Shown here: piece by piece, positions 19,655 through 29,645 of the stretch | Layout: each line of letters starts with the position of its first letter | How positions within the stretch are numbered: the stretch's first letter is position 1 | NCBI GenBank assembly: GCA_000831005.1 | Contig: CP007152.1 | Coordinates: forward strand, 3,100,001-3,164,000 | Origin: Marinobacter salarius | GTDB taxonomy: Bacteria; Pseudomonadota; Gammaproteobacteria; Pseudomonadales; Oleiphilaceae | Direction: 5' to 3' | DNA length: 64,000 nucleotides | Program-made: the position numbers and the translations under genes | Notes under the pieces: generated by a model | What the model saw: only the letters and a program-made list of their open reading frames with translations | Told to the model about the DNA's origin: nothing | Database searches by the model: none

Positions 19655-21169
19655 ATGACCACCGTAATCCGCCAGGACGACCTGATCGAGAGCGTAGCGG
19701 ACGCGCTGCAGTTCATCTCCTATTACCATCCGAAAGACTTTATTCAGGCTGTACACGAGGCCTATAAGAAGGAAGAGTCCCAGGCGGCCAAGGATGCCAT
19801 GGCACAGATTCTGATTAACTCCCGCATGTGCGCTCAGGGCAAGCGGCCACTGTGCCAGGACACTGGCATCGTTACGGTGTTTGTGACGGTCGGTATGGAT
19901 GTGCAATGGGATGCCGACATGGCGCTGGACGATATTATCAATGAGGGCGTTCGCCGGGCTTACATGCACCCGGACAACGTGCTGCGTGCCTCTATCCTGG
20001 CCGATCCGGACGGCAAGCGCACCAATACCAAGGACAACACACCTGCCATCATCCACTACAAGATTGTGCCGGGTAATACCGTGGATGTGCATGTGGCTGC
20101 GAAAGGCGGCGGTTCCGAGGCCAAGTCAAAATTCGCCATGCTGAACCCATCGGATTCCGTGGTGGACTGGGTGCTGAAAATGGTGCCGCAGATGGGCGCT
20201 GGCTGGTGTCCGCCGGGCATGTTGGGTATTGGCGTAGGCGGCACTGCTGAAAAAGCAATGGAGCTGGCCAAGGAGTCGCTGCTGGACCCGATTGATATCC
20301 ATGACCTGCAGGCCCGTGGTGCTTCCAACCGTTCCGAGGAGCTGCGTCTGGAACTGTTTGACAAGGTGAATGAGCTGGGTATTGGTGCCCAGGGTCTCGG
20401 TGGCTTGACCACGGTTCTGGATGTGAAGGTCAAAGACTACCCGACCCATGCTGCCAACAAGCCGGTGGCGATCATTCCCAACTGCGCGGCCACCCGTCAC
20501 GCACACTTCGTTCTGGACGGCTCCGGCCCTTCATTGCAAACCCCGCCGAGCCTGGACGACTGGCCGGAAATTACCTGGGAAGTGGGTGACAGCGTTCGCC
20601 GCGTGAACCTGGATACGGTTACACCGGAAGACGTGAAAGACTGGAAACCGGGCGAAACCGTGCTGCTCTCCGGCAAGATGCTGACCGGCCGTGATGCTGC
20701 CCACAAGAAGATGGTGGACATGATCGAGCGCGGTGAGGAACTGCCGGTGGACCTGAAAGGCCGCTTCATCTATTACGTCGGCCCGGTCGACCCTGTGCGC
20801 GAGGAAGTGGTTGGTCCCGCGGGCCCCACCACCGCCACCCGCATGGACAAGTTCACCCGCACCATGCTGGAGAAAACCGGCCTTACCGGCATGATCGGCA
20901 AGGCTGAGCGCGGCCAGGTGGCCATTGATGCCATCCGCGAGTTCGGTGCTGTCTATCTGATGGCCGTTGGTGGTTCTGCCTATTTGGTGTCCAAGGCCAT
21001 CAAACACGCGGAAGTGGTTGCCTTCGAAGAGCTGGGGATGGAAGCCATCTACGAATTTGAGGTGGAAGACATGCCCGTTACGGTCGCGGTGGATTCCAAG
21101 GGCTCCTCTGTTCACCAGACCGGCCCTGCCGAATGGCACGAGAAGATTATCACCGCCAAGGCGGTGTGA
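19655..21169 (+). CDS. fumA: Class I fumarate hydratase (iron-sulfur)
   Basis: This ~504-residue enzyme interconverts fumarate and malate in the citric acid cycle. It is the oxygen-sensitive [4Fe-4S] class. The N-terminal alpha domain has GKRPLCQDTGIVTVFV and later GGTAEKAMELAKESLLD; cysteines expected to bind the cluster lie in CQDTG, NCAATRHAHF and MLGIGVGG. The C-terminal beta domain ends with GAVYLMAVGGSAYLVSKAIK. Start 19655 (MTTVIRQDD) is chosen by family length; an in-frame ATG at 19571 would add 28 unlikely residues. It is intact and monocistronic, converging closely on the SelO gene. Confidence 0.95.
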   Translation: MTTVIRQDDLIESVADALQFISYYHPKDFIQAVHEAYKKEESQAAKDAMAQILINSRMCAQGKRPLCQDTGIVTVFVTVGMDVQWDADMALDDIINEGVRRAYMHPDNVLRASILADPDGKRTNTKDNTPAIIHYKIVPGNTVDVHVAAKGGGSEAKSKFAMLNPSDSVVDWVLKMVPQMGAGWCPPGMLGIGVGGTAEKAMELAKESLLDPIDIHDLQARGASNRSEELRLELFDKVNELGIGAQGLGGLTTVLDVKVKDYPTHAANKPVAIIPNCAATRHAHFVLDGSGPSLQTPPSLDDWPEITWEVGDSVRRVNLDTVTPEDVKDWKPGETVLLSGKMLTGRDAAHKKMVDMIERGEELPVDLKGRFIYYVGPVDPVREEVVGPAGPTTATRMDKFTRTMLEKTGLTGMIGKAERGQVAIDAIREFGAVYLMAVGGSAYLVSKAIKHAEVVAFEELGMEAIYEFEVEDMPVTVAVDSKGSSVHQTGPAEWHEKIITAKAV

Positions 21170-21182
21170 TCCTTACGAGAAC

Positions 21183-22636
21183 TCAGGAAGAACAACTGAT
21201 ACTCAGATGCTTCCCCCAGTCCGGGGGAGGCGCTGAGTATTGTTCGAATTCCGGCTGTTCATCGAACGGTTTCTTCAATACCTCCAGCAACTCCTTCATA
21301 GGCTCGTAGTCGCCGTTCTGGGCTTCCAGGATCACCTGCTGCGCAAGATAGTTCCTTAGAATGTACTTAGGGTTCACCTTCCGCATCTGGTATTCCCGCT
21401 CGTCATGGGCGCGGGTTTCGGATTGCAGGCGCTGTTCATACCGCTCGAGCCATTCATCCGCCACACTGCGGTCCACAAACAGGTCGCGGATCGGCGAAGA
21501 GCCTTTCGATGTGAGGTTGGATAGTCCCCGGAAAAACAGCGTGTAGTCCACATGATGCTCGTGCAGCATGCTGAAGGTGTCCATTATCAGGCTGAGGTCG
21601 GATTCGTCTTCCTGGGCCAGCCCCAGCTTATCCCGCATGTTTTGCAGGAAGCGTTCGTTGTAGGCGAGCTCGTAACGCCGCAGCCCCCGTCTTACGTCGT
21701 CCTCGTTCATGATCGGAAGCAGCGTGTTCGCAAGATACTGGCAGTTCACAAACCCGACACTGGGCTGGCGATTGTAGCGTAGCGTCCGCCCTGGTCGGTA
21801 TGATTGCAGATGTAACCGGCGTCGAAATCGTCCAGGAAGGCATAAGGGCCGTAGTCAAAGGTGTCCCCGATAATCGACATGTTGTCGCTGTTCATCACCC
21901 CATGGCAGAACCCCACGGCCTGCCAGTCGGCAATCATCCGCGCCGTGCGCTCGACCACCTCGACATACCAGCGTTGATAGCGTTCGTCCTCCGGGAGGTC
22001 GATCAGGTGAGGGAAGTGCAGCGCAATCACATGTTCAATCAGCGTTTTCAGGGCCTGTTTGCCCTCATGATGCGCCGCGAACTCAAAATGCCCGAATCGG
22101 ATGTGCGTCTGGGCCACTCTCACCAACGCCGCCGCCGTCTCAATCGACTCACGCCGCACCGGGTCTTTCGCGCTCACCATGAACAATGCCCGAGTGGTGG
22201 GAATTCCCAGCGCTGCCATCGCCTCGCTGCACAGGTATTCGCGGATCGTGGAGCGCAGAACGGCCTTGCCGTCCCCGAACCGGGAATAGGGCGTTGTCCC
22301 AGCCCCCTTCAGGTGCCAGTCCCAGCGTCGCCCATCAGGGCCCACCGTCTCCCATAACAGTAGCCCACGGCCGTCGCCCAGGTCCGGGTTATACATTCCG
22401 AACTGGTGCCCGGTGTATTTCATCGCCACCGGGTCCATGCCTTCCAGCAATTCCGTCCCGGCACCAATGCCGGTCCAGTCCTCGGGGTTCTGCGTGTGAA
22501 AACCCATCTCCCCGGCCAGGTCGTGGTTAAAACACACCATCCGGGCATCCCTCAACGGCGTGGGCGGCACCCGGGTGTAAAAACTGTCCGGAAGCTCAAG
22601 ATAACGATGTTCGACTTTAAACGGGTTGCTGCTCAT
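21183..22636 (-). CDS. selO: SelO (YdiU) protein adenylyltransferase (sequence frameshift)
   Basis: One missing base near 21770 (CC read as C) splits the gene; restored, it gives 484 residues, the usual SelO length. SelO is a pseudokinase that transfers AMP to Ser, Thr or Tyr of proteins. Recognisable parts are GHQFGMYNPDLGDGRG, KGAGTTPYSRFGDGKAVLRS, the metal-binding CHGVMNSDNMSI, and DYGPYAFLDDFDAGY. The C-terminus ends ISCSS; the cysteine three residues from the end occupies the position of selenocysteine in animal SelO. The start at ATG 22636 matches MSSNPFKVEH. It is divergent from the glycerate kinase operon, with 115 bases between them. Confidence 0.92.
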
Positions 22637-22751
22637 AGCGTCAGTGTCCCAGATAACTCCAATCTCCCACAAACCAAATAACCACTGCCTATACTCCAAT
22701 TGGTACAAAACCTGCAAAACTCAAAACAAACCAACAGGGAAGCCGTCAACC

Positions 22752-23699
22752 GTGTCCTCACCCGAATTGACCAATACCATCCGTACATTGATCAAGCAGG
22801 AATCCCTTCCCGATTCCTACGCCGACACCGTCAAAAAGACCATCCTACCCCTGGCCCAGCACCTGCACAGCCTCAAACAGGCCCGAAACGAGCCCATCGT
22901 CATTGGCATCCACGGCGCCCAGGGTACTGGAAAATCCACGCTGACCCTGTTTCTCCGGGAACTGCTGACCAATCATTATCGAATCCCCACGGCCAGTTTT
23001 TCCCTCGACGACCTCTATCTCACCCGTGCAGAGCGGGAGCAGCGAGCAAACGAAATCCACCCGCTGTTCATTACCCGGGGCGTTCCCGGCACCCACGACC
23101 TGGCATTGGGGCAGCACGTTGTTGACCAACTGAAAGCCGCCCACCGGGACACGGAAACCGCCATTCCAGCGTTTGATAAGTCCCGGGATGACCGTTACCC
23201 GAAAGCACAGTGGCCTGTTTTCAAGGGCAGGGCCGACATCATCCTGGTGGAGGGCTGGTGCGTGGGAGCCGTTCCAGCGGGTGGCGAAGAGGAATTGATG
23301 GAGCCAGCCAACGAACTGGAGCGGTCCGAGGACCCTGAAGGCCTGTGGCGTCGAAACGTCAATAGCTGCCTGAAAGGGGAGTATGGCCGGTTTTTCAGCC
23401 AGCTCGACAGCCTGATCATGCTGCGAGCTCCCTCCATGGAGTGCGTGCTGACATGGCGCACCCTACAGGAGCAGAAGTTAAGGGATCGTTCTCGGGCTGC
23501 ACCAAAAGAGAGCGCGTCTGATCAAAAGGCCGGGAATGAGTTACGCATCATGAGCAATGAGGAAATTGCCCGATTCATCATGCACTACGAACGGATCACC
23601 CGCGCCAGCCTGCAAGAAATGCCCGCCCGCGCCGATTGCGTGATCAATGTCGGTGAAGACCACAGTTTCGGTGAACCGCTGATCCGTCAGCGCCAATAG
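22752..23699 (+). CDS. D-glycerate kinase (GLYK-like P-loop kinase)
   Basis: The start is GTG 22752 (AGGGA upstream), giving 315 residues; the frame is open further upstream but without family-like sequence. The P-loop is GIHGAQGTGKSTL near residue 60, followed by SFSLDDLYLTRAERE and VEGWCVGAVP. These features match D-glycerate 3-kinase of plants and related bacterial kinases of the phosphoribulokinase/uridine kinase group. It would phosphorylate D-glycerate to 3-phosphoglycerate. It is first in an operon with a sugar-phosphoglycerate phosphatase, a GpgS-like synthase and a GH13 phosphorylase. In that setting it would reclaim glycerate released from glucosylglycerate. Confidence 0.82.
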   Translation: MSSPELTNTIRTLIKQESLPDSYADTVKKTILPLAQHLHSLKQARNEPIVIGIHGAQGTGKSTLTLFLRELLTNHYRIPTASFSLDDLYLTRAEREQRANEIHPLFITRGVPGTHDLALGQHVVDQLKAAHRDTETAIPAFDKSRDDRYPKAQWPVFKGRADIILVEGWCVGAVPAGGEEELMEPANELERSEDPEGLWRRNVNSCLKGEYGRFFSQLDSLIMLRAPSMECVLTWRTLQEQKLRDRSRAAPKESASDQKAGNELRIMSNEEIARFIMHYERITRASLQEMPARADCVINVGEDHSFGEPLIRQRQ

Positions 23700-23710
23700 A
23701 GGACATTGCC

Positions 23711-24513
23711 ATGGCCAAACCCAGACTGCTCCTGTTTTCCGACCTGGACGGCACACTTCTGGACCACGACAGTTACGACTGGTCGCCCGCGAAGCCAGCG
23801 CTTGAGCGGCTGGCGGCGGCAGACATCCCGGTGGTGCTCAATTCCAGTAAAACCGCAGGAGAGATACAGGCCGTGCGGGAGCAACTGGGAAACACGGCGC
23901 CTTTCATTGTTGAAAATGGCGCTGCCGTTATTGTCCCCGCGAACTGTTTTGGACCGGGCCCTGAGCAAGTGCAGAGTTTTGGGGCATCCCGGGATGAGGT
24001 GTTAACCCTGCTGAAGGAATGTCGGCTGAGGGTTTTCAGTTCCGCAGTTTTGCGGATATGAGCCCGGCGGAGCTGGCCGGGCACGCCAACCTCTCTGAAT
24101 CCGAAGCCGAACTGGCGAAAGACCGCGCCGGCACAGAGCCATTGCTGTGGGAAGGAGACGAGGATTCGCTGGCCAGATTTCGCGAGAAATTGGATGAACA
24201 CGACTGCCGCCTGGTGCAAGGCGGGCGCTTTCTCCATGCCATGGGCACTTTTGATAAAGCCGATGGGGTCCGTTTTTTGCTGGGTAAATACAGGGAACAC
24301 TTTGAGCAGGACCGGCTGATTGCCATTGCACTGGGCGACAGTCCCAACGACCAACACATGCTGGAGGAAGCCGATATCGCGGTTATCGTTCGGGGCGTCC
24401 ACTCAGAGAGCGTATCCCTGCCATCCCAGAGCCGGGCAATACGGTCCATTAAGGCCGGTCCGGCGGGGTGGAACGAATGCGTGCTGAATCTTCTGATTGA
24501 GTACGGTTACTGA
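23711..24513 (+). CDS. Glucosyl/mannosyl-3-phosphoglycerate phosphatase, HAD-IIB (sequence frameshift)
   Basis: One base is missing near 24022 (GGG read as GG); the restored protein is 267 residues. It is a HAD-superfamily phosphatase of the mannosyl-3-phosphoglycerate phosphatase group. Motif I is FSDLDGTLLDHDSYDW, motif II LNSSKTAGEI, and motif IV GDSPNDQHMLEEAD. In this operon, next to a GpgS-like synthase, the likely substrate is glucosyl-3-phosphoglycerate, giving glucosylglycerate and phosphate. Substrate preference between glucosyl and mannosyl forms cannot be told from sequence. It starts 11 bases after the kinase stop. Confidence 0.85.
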
Positions 24514-24542
24514 AACCGGGTACTAACCACAGGAGAGCCGCC

Positions 24543-25763
24543 ATGGGCGACTTTTACCAGAACGGCATCATCACAACCCTTCATAACCTGTGCCGACGGC
24601 CGGTGGAAGAGCTGGAGCGGGAACTTATGGGGTTCCGCAAAGAGCGACCGATGTCGCTGGTGCTGCCATCCCTGTACTCAGAGCTTGAAGGCCCGGCCCT
24701 TAAGAACATTGTGAAAGAACTCGCCAAAGTGCCGTACCTCGAGCAGATCGTCATCGGCCTTGATCGCGCCAACGAGGAGGAATATCGGCACGCCCTGGCG
24801 TATTTCTCCGAACTGCCCCAGCATGTGCGTGTGCTCTGGAACGACGGCCCACGGCTGAAAGCGCTGGATTTGCAACTGCGCGAGCAGAACCTGGCACCCA
24901 CAGAAATGGGTAAGGGGAGGAACGTCTGGTATTGCTTTGGTTACGTGCTTGCCTCCGGCAAGAGCAAATCGGTTGCCCTCCACGACTGCGACATCCTGAC
25001 CTATTCCCGTGACCTGGTGGCAAGGCTGATCTACCCGGTGGCCAATCCCGGTTTCAATTACATGTTCTGCAAAGGCTACTACGCCCGGGTAGCGGATGGC
25101 GCAATGAACGGCCGTGTTAGTCGGTTGCTGGTCACACCCCTGATTCGTGCGCTGAAGAAAGTGTGCGGCCCTAGCGACTTCCTGGACTATCTCGACAGCT
25201 ACCGGTATCCGCTGGCGGGGGAATTCTCGTTCCGGACCGACGTCATTAACGACTTGCGCATACCCAGCGACTGGGGGCTGGAAGTGGGCGTGCTCTCGGA
25301 GATGAAGCGCAACTATGCCACCAACCGCCTTTGCCAGGTGGACATCGCGGATACCTACGATCATAAGCATCAGGAATTATCGCCGGAGGACGCCAGCCGC
25401 GGCCTGTCCAAAATGAGCACCGACATCAGCAAGGCCCTGTTCCGCAAGCTGGCCACCAATGGCGAAATCTTCTCCAACGAAAAGTTCCGCACCATCAAGG
25501 CGGCCTACTTCCGCATTGCCCTGGACTTTGTCGAAACCTACCAGAGTGACGCGGTGATCAACGGACTGAGCTTTGACCGGCACAAGGAAGAGAAAGCGGT
25601 GGAGTTGTTTGCCCAGAATGTCATGCGGGCAGGGGCATACTTTCTGGACAACCCCATGGACACACCGTTTATTCCGAGCTGGAATCGCGTCACCAGTGCC
25701 ATTCCGGATATCAAGCAACAGCTTCTCGAGGCCGTAGAGCTGGACAACGAGGAGTATCGGTAG
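24543..25763 (+). CDS. Glucosyl-3-phosphoglycerate synthase-like glycosyltransferase (GT81 type)
   Basis: This intact 406-residue GT-A glycosyltransferase has a metal-binding HDCDI motif ([16 protein letters not shown]) and a conserved [17 protein letters not shown] stretch before it. [23 protein letters not shown] and a YDHKHQ motif follow. These fit GpgS, which transfers glucose from a nucleotide sugar to 3-phosphoglycerate, the first step in glucosylglycerate synthesis. An AGGAG-type site precedes the ATG. Flanking genes encode the matching phosphatase and a GH13 phosphorylase, which supports the assignment. A mannosyl-3-phosphoglycerate synthase is the main alternative. Confidence 0.83.
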   Translation: MGDFYQNGIITTLHNLCRRPVEELERELMGFRKERPMSLVLPSLYSELEGPALKNIVKELAKVPYLEQIVIGLDRANEEEYRHALAYFSELPQHVRVLWNDGPRLKALDLQLREQNLAPTEMGKGRNVWYCFGYVLASGKSKSVALHDCDILTYSRDLVARLIYPVANPGFNYMFCKGYYARVADGAMNGRVSRLLVTPLIRALKKVCGPSDFLDYLDSYRYPLAGEFSFRTDVINDLRIPSDWGLEVGVLSEMKRNYATNRLCQVDIADTYDHKHQELSPEDASRGLSKMSTDISKALFRKLATNGEIFSNEKFRTIKAAYFRIALDFVETYQSDAVINGLSFDRHKEEKAVELFAQNVMRAGAYFLDNPMDTPFIPSWNRVTSAIPDIKQQLLEAVELDNEEYR

Positions 25764-25764
25764 C

Positions 25765-27494
25765 ATGAGCAATACCCTGCATCACAAGCTCGCCACGATG
25801 CTGGATGTGGTTTACCCGGAAGCGGATACGGGCGTCCTCGCGGATCAACTGCTCGAAACCATGGGGCTGGCGTGGGATACGTCGGCGCCCCCGGCCCACC
25901 AGAATAACTGGGACGAATCTGATGTCATGCTGATCGCATACGCGGACACCGTCCAGCGCAAGGGTGAGAAGCCACTTCAGACCCTGAACCGGTTTCTCGA
26001 CGACTGCCTGAATGACACCGTGTCCGCCGTGCATATCCTGCCGTTTTTCCCCTACAGCTCGGACGACGGTTTTTCCGTTATGGATTATCTGGCGGTCAAT
26101 GAATCCCATGGCGACTGGACAGACATCGAGCGAATAGCTGACGACTACAAACTGATGGCGGACCTGGTGATCAACCACATGTCGGCCCGCAGCAGGTGGT
26201 TCGAGAACTTCCGGAAACGGATCGATCCTGGCAAGGATTACTTCTTCGAGGCCAGGCCAACAGACGACCAGAGCGCTGTGGTCCGGCCCCGCACATCCCC
26301 GTTGCTTAACGCTGTACAGACAGAGGATGGCGAGCGTTACGTCTGGTGCACCTTCAGTGAAGACCAGGTGGACCTGAATTTTGCAAACCCCCAGGTGCTG
26401 AACGAATTTGTGGGCATCATCCGCTACTATCTCGAGCGGGGCGTGACCATTTTCCGGCTCGACGCGGTGGCTTTTCTATGGAAAGAGGTGGGTACGCCGT
26501 CCATCCATCTGCAGCAAACCCACGAACTGATCAAGATTCTGCGCCTGTTGATTGAACACCACACCCCCGAGAGCGTTGTCATTACGGAAACCAACGTTCC
26601 CAACCGCGAGAATCTGACTTACTTCGGCAACGCCAACGAAGCCCATGTGATCTACAACTTTTCGTTGCCGCCGCTGCTGATCAACACTCTGGTCACTGGC
26701 AACTGCCGCCACCTGAAAACCTGGCTGATGAGCATGCCGCCGGCGCAGATGGGCACCACCTATCTCAACTTCATTGCCTCCCATGATGGCGTGGGCCTGC
26801 GCCCAACAGACGGCCTGTTGACGGAAGAAGAGAAGCTGCGACTGATCAACACCATGGAATCCTTCGGCGGTAAAGTCTCCTATCGGCGTACGCCAGATGG
26901 CAAGGATCAGCCTATGAAATGAACGTGGCGTTGTTTGATGCCTTAAAGGGAACAGCGGAGAGAGGCGCTGACCATTGGCAGTTGCACCGCTTTATCTGCG
27001 CTCATACCGTTATGCTGGCCCTGGAAGGGATTCCTGCGTTCTACATCCACAGCCTGCTGGGCACTGAGAACGACCATGAGCGGGTTAAGAACACCGGTCG
27101 CCTGCGTTCCATCAACCGCGGGCAGTGGAACCTGGACACTTTGGAAGCTGAGCTGGCGGACCCGCTAAGCCATCATCACAACGTGTTCACCGAGCTCAAG
27201 CGCCTGATTGCCATTCGCCGCAAGCAGCCCGCCTTCCACCCCAACGCTACCCAGTTCACTCTCCATCTCGGTTTGCAGCTGTTCGGGTTCTGGCGCCAGA
27301 GCATGCGACGTGACCAGTCAATCTTCTGCATTCACAACATCACCGATGAGGTCCAGCAGGTGTCCCTTGGCGACATTAACCTGATAGGAACCGACGAGTG
27401 GCAGGACCTGATCTCTGGCCTGAAGATTGACGACCTGTCTGGCAGCCTGACTCTCAAGCCCTATCAAAGTGTGTGGTTGTCGAACCGGGAATGA
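25765..27494 (+). CDS. GH13 sugar phosphorylase, probably glucosylglycerate phosphorylase (sequence frameshift)
   Basis: One base missing near 26913 (GATCAGCC-TATGAA) splits the gene; restored, it is ~576 residues. It belongs to the sucrose phosphorylase-like subfamily of GH13. The substrate pocket motifs are [19 protein letters not shown] and ADLVINHMS. The nucleophile Asp is in [15 protein letters not shown], the acid/base Glu in [10 protein letters not shown], and the third acid in ASHDGVG. Subfamily members phosphorolyse sucrose, glucosylglycerate or related glucosides, releasing glucose 1-phosphate. Next to GpgS-like, phosphatase and glycerate kinase genes, glucosylglycerate is the most probable substrate. 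It starts two bases after the synthase stop. Confidence 0.85.
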
Positions 27495-27509
27495 TGGCAG
27501 AATGCGCGG

Positions 27510-28622
27510 ATGCCATCGACAGCCCAGCCCCGCATTCTATTATTGTCCGCCTACGACGCCGGCAGCCATCAACGCTGGCGTGAACAACTGGTGGCCAGCC
27601 AGCCCGATTTCGATTGGGAGGTGCTGGCGCTCCCGCCCCGCTTTTTTCGCTGGCGGATTCGCGGCAATGCACTGACCTGGCTACAGGAGCCGGCGCTAAA
27701 GGCCCACTATGATCTCCTGGTGGTGACCTCCATGGTGGATCTGGCGTCCCTGAAGGGATTCCATCCTCATCTGGCGCGTACGCCTACGATTCTCTACATG
27801 CATGAGAACCAGTTTGCCTACCCGGATTCCGGCCGGCAGCATTCCAGTGCCGAGCCCAAAATCGTTAATCTCTACAGCGCCGTTGCCGCGGATAAAGTGC
27901 TGTTCAACAGCGCGTGGAACCGGGACAGCTTTCTGGATGGCGCCCGACGTTTCCTGGAAATGATGCCGGACGGGCTCCCCGATGGCCTGCTGGAGGGTAT
28001 CGGCAGGAAATCCCAGGTCGTTCCCGTGCCGATCGAAGACCGCCTGTTTGTTGAAAGAGAGAAACCGATCAACGCACAGTGCCCTCATCTCCTATGGAAT
28101 CACCGCTGGGAATACGACAAGGCGCCAGACCGGCTGTCTTTGTTGCTGGATTCGCTTGCCGACGCCGGCCAGGACTTCCGGTTGAGTGTGGTAGGGGAGC
28201 AGTTTCGCAAGGAGCCCGAGGCATTCGGTGGTATACGTGAGCGACACCGGGAGCGCATAGTGAACTGGGGATACCTGCAGAGCAGGGCGGATTACGACCG
28301 GTTGCTGGGCGAAGCTGATGTGGCTATCTCCACCGCTCTTCATGATTTCCAGGGGCTGTCGGTATTGGAGGCGATGGCATCTGGCTGCCTGGCATTGGCG
28401 CCGGACCGGCTGGCCTACCCGGAATATGTACCAGCGGCGCAACGCTATGCCTGTCACGTGGATAATCCAGCGGCGGAGGCTGACGCCGCGGCCGGTCTAC
28501 TAAGCCGCTTAATACATCAACCACCGGAGACTTGCAGGCTCGGAGATTGGCGGCTCAGTGAACTGCAAATGAAATATTACAAAGTGATCAGTGCAACCCT
28601 GGGCCAGCAGACGGTATCCTGA
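27510..28622 (+). CDS. DUF3524 / tRNA-queuosine mannosyltransferase-like glycosyltransferase
   Basis: This intact 370-residue GT-B glycosyltransferase has the N-terminal DUF3524 domain (RILLLSAYDAGSHQRWREQL, MHENQFAYPDSG). The C-terminal nucleotide-sugar domain has LLWNHRWEYDKAP and STALHDFQGLSVLEAMASG. It is the bacterial counterpart of GTDC1, which in animals mannosylates queuosine in tRNA-Asp. Bacterial relatives are named after that activity, but few have been tested. It begins 16 bases after the GH13 phosphorylase and is probably cotranscribed, although no link between queuosine tRNA and glucosylglycerate is known. Confidence 0.83.
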   Translation: MPSTAQPRILLLSAYDAGSHQRWREQLVASQPDFDWEVLALPPRFFRWRIRGNALTWLQEPALKAHYDLLVVTSMVDLASLKGFHPHLARTPTILYMHENQFAYPDSGRQHSSAEPKIVNLYSAVAADKVLFNSAWNRDSFLDGARRFLEMMPDGLPDGLLEGIGRKSQVVPVPIEDRLFVEREKPINAQCPHLLWNHRWEYDKAPDRLSLLLDSLADAGQDFRLSVVGEQFRKEPEAFGGIRERHRERIVNWGYLQSRADYDRLLGEADVAISTALHDFQGLSVLEAMASGCLALAPDRLAYPEYVPAAQRYACHVDNPAAEADAAAGLLSRLIHQPPETCRLGDWRLSELQMKYYKVISATLGQQTVS

Positions 28623-28651
28623 GCCTGACCCAAAACACGGAGTAAGCGCAG

Positions 28652-29619
28652 ATGATGAGAGCCATCAAAGTCAGTGGCGACACACTGAGCTGGGAAGCGT
28701 ATGAAGCGCCTTCCGAGGTGCCCGAAAATCATGTGGCTATTGATATTGCGTGGACCGCCATCAACCGTGCGGATCTGATGCAGAAAGCCGGTGTCTATCC
28801 GCCACCGCCTGGCGCGTCGGACATCCTGGGCCTCGAAGTCAGCGGGACTATTTCCAGGGTGGGAGAGGGTGTTCATAACCTCAAACCCGGTGATGAAGTC
28901 TGCGCACTGCTTACGGGCGGTGGTTATGCCACCCATGTGGTGGTGCCTGCGGTTCAGGTGTTGCCCGTTCCAAAGGGTTACAGCCTGAAAGAGGCAGCGG
29001 CCATTCCTGAAGTGTTTGCGACCGCCTGGCTGAATCTCTATCACGAAGCTGCACTCAAGCCTGGGGAGAAAGTGCTGGTCCACGCAGCGGCCAGTGGCCT
29101 TGGTACGGCCGTGATTCAATTGGCAACGGCTCTCGGCAATCCGGTGTTTGCCACGGCCGGCGACAACGACAAACTCGAGATCTGCAGAAGGCTGGGCGCC
29201 AGCGGTGTCTGGAATCGCAAGGACGGTTCGTTCGTCGATGCCATCAAATCCTGGGGCGGGGTGGACATGGTGCTGGACCCCGTTGGCGGAAACTACATCG
29301 CCGAAGACCAGAAAGTATTGAATATGGATGGCCGAATCATACTCATTGGCCTGATGGGCGGTCGTATGGCGGAAGTCGATCTGGGGTTGATGTTGATGAA
29401 ACGCCATCGCCTGATCGGTTCAACCCTTCGGTCCCGGCCCGTGGCGGACAAGGGTGATGTCATGAGTGCCTGTATAAGCATGTCTGGCCACTGCTCAGTG
29501 CCCGGCAGATTGATCCGGTGATTGATAGTGCCTGGCCTATCGAGAAGGCGGGGGAAGCCATGGCCTATGTGGCGGAGAATCGAAACATCGGGAAAGTCTT
29601 GTTGCAGGTTGCCGGGTAA
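28652..29619 (+). CDS. Zinc-free NAD(P)H quinone oxidoreductase, PIG3-like (sequence frameshift)
   Basis: One missing base near 29470 (CCC read as CC) truncates the frame; restored, it ends IGKVLLQVAG at 29619 and has 322 residues, the normal length. It is a medium-chain dehydrogenase/reductase without the structural zinc cysteines. The N-terminal catalytic half has NRADLMQKAGVYPPPPGASD. The Rossmann half has VHAAASGLGTAVIQLATALG. Relatives reduce quinones or other electrophiles with NADPH. An ATG ATG pair leaves the start uncertain by one codon. Confidence 0.88.
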
Positions 29620-29640
29620 ACCTCCTTCCCTGGAGGTTTT
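29618..29640. terminator. Short hairpin terminator between converging oxidoreductases
   Basis: AACCTCC pairs with GGAGGTT around a short loop and runs into TTTT on the plus strand. It directly follows the quinone oxidoreductase stop and lies just past the stop of the converging gene. Confidence 0.7.
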
Positions 29641-29645
29641 CCGGA

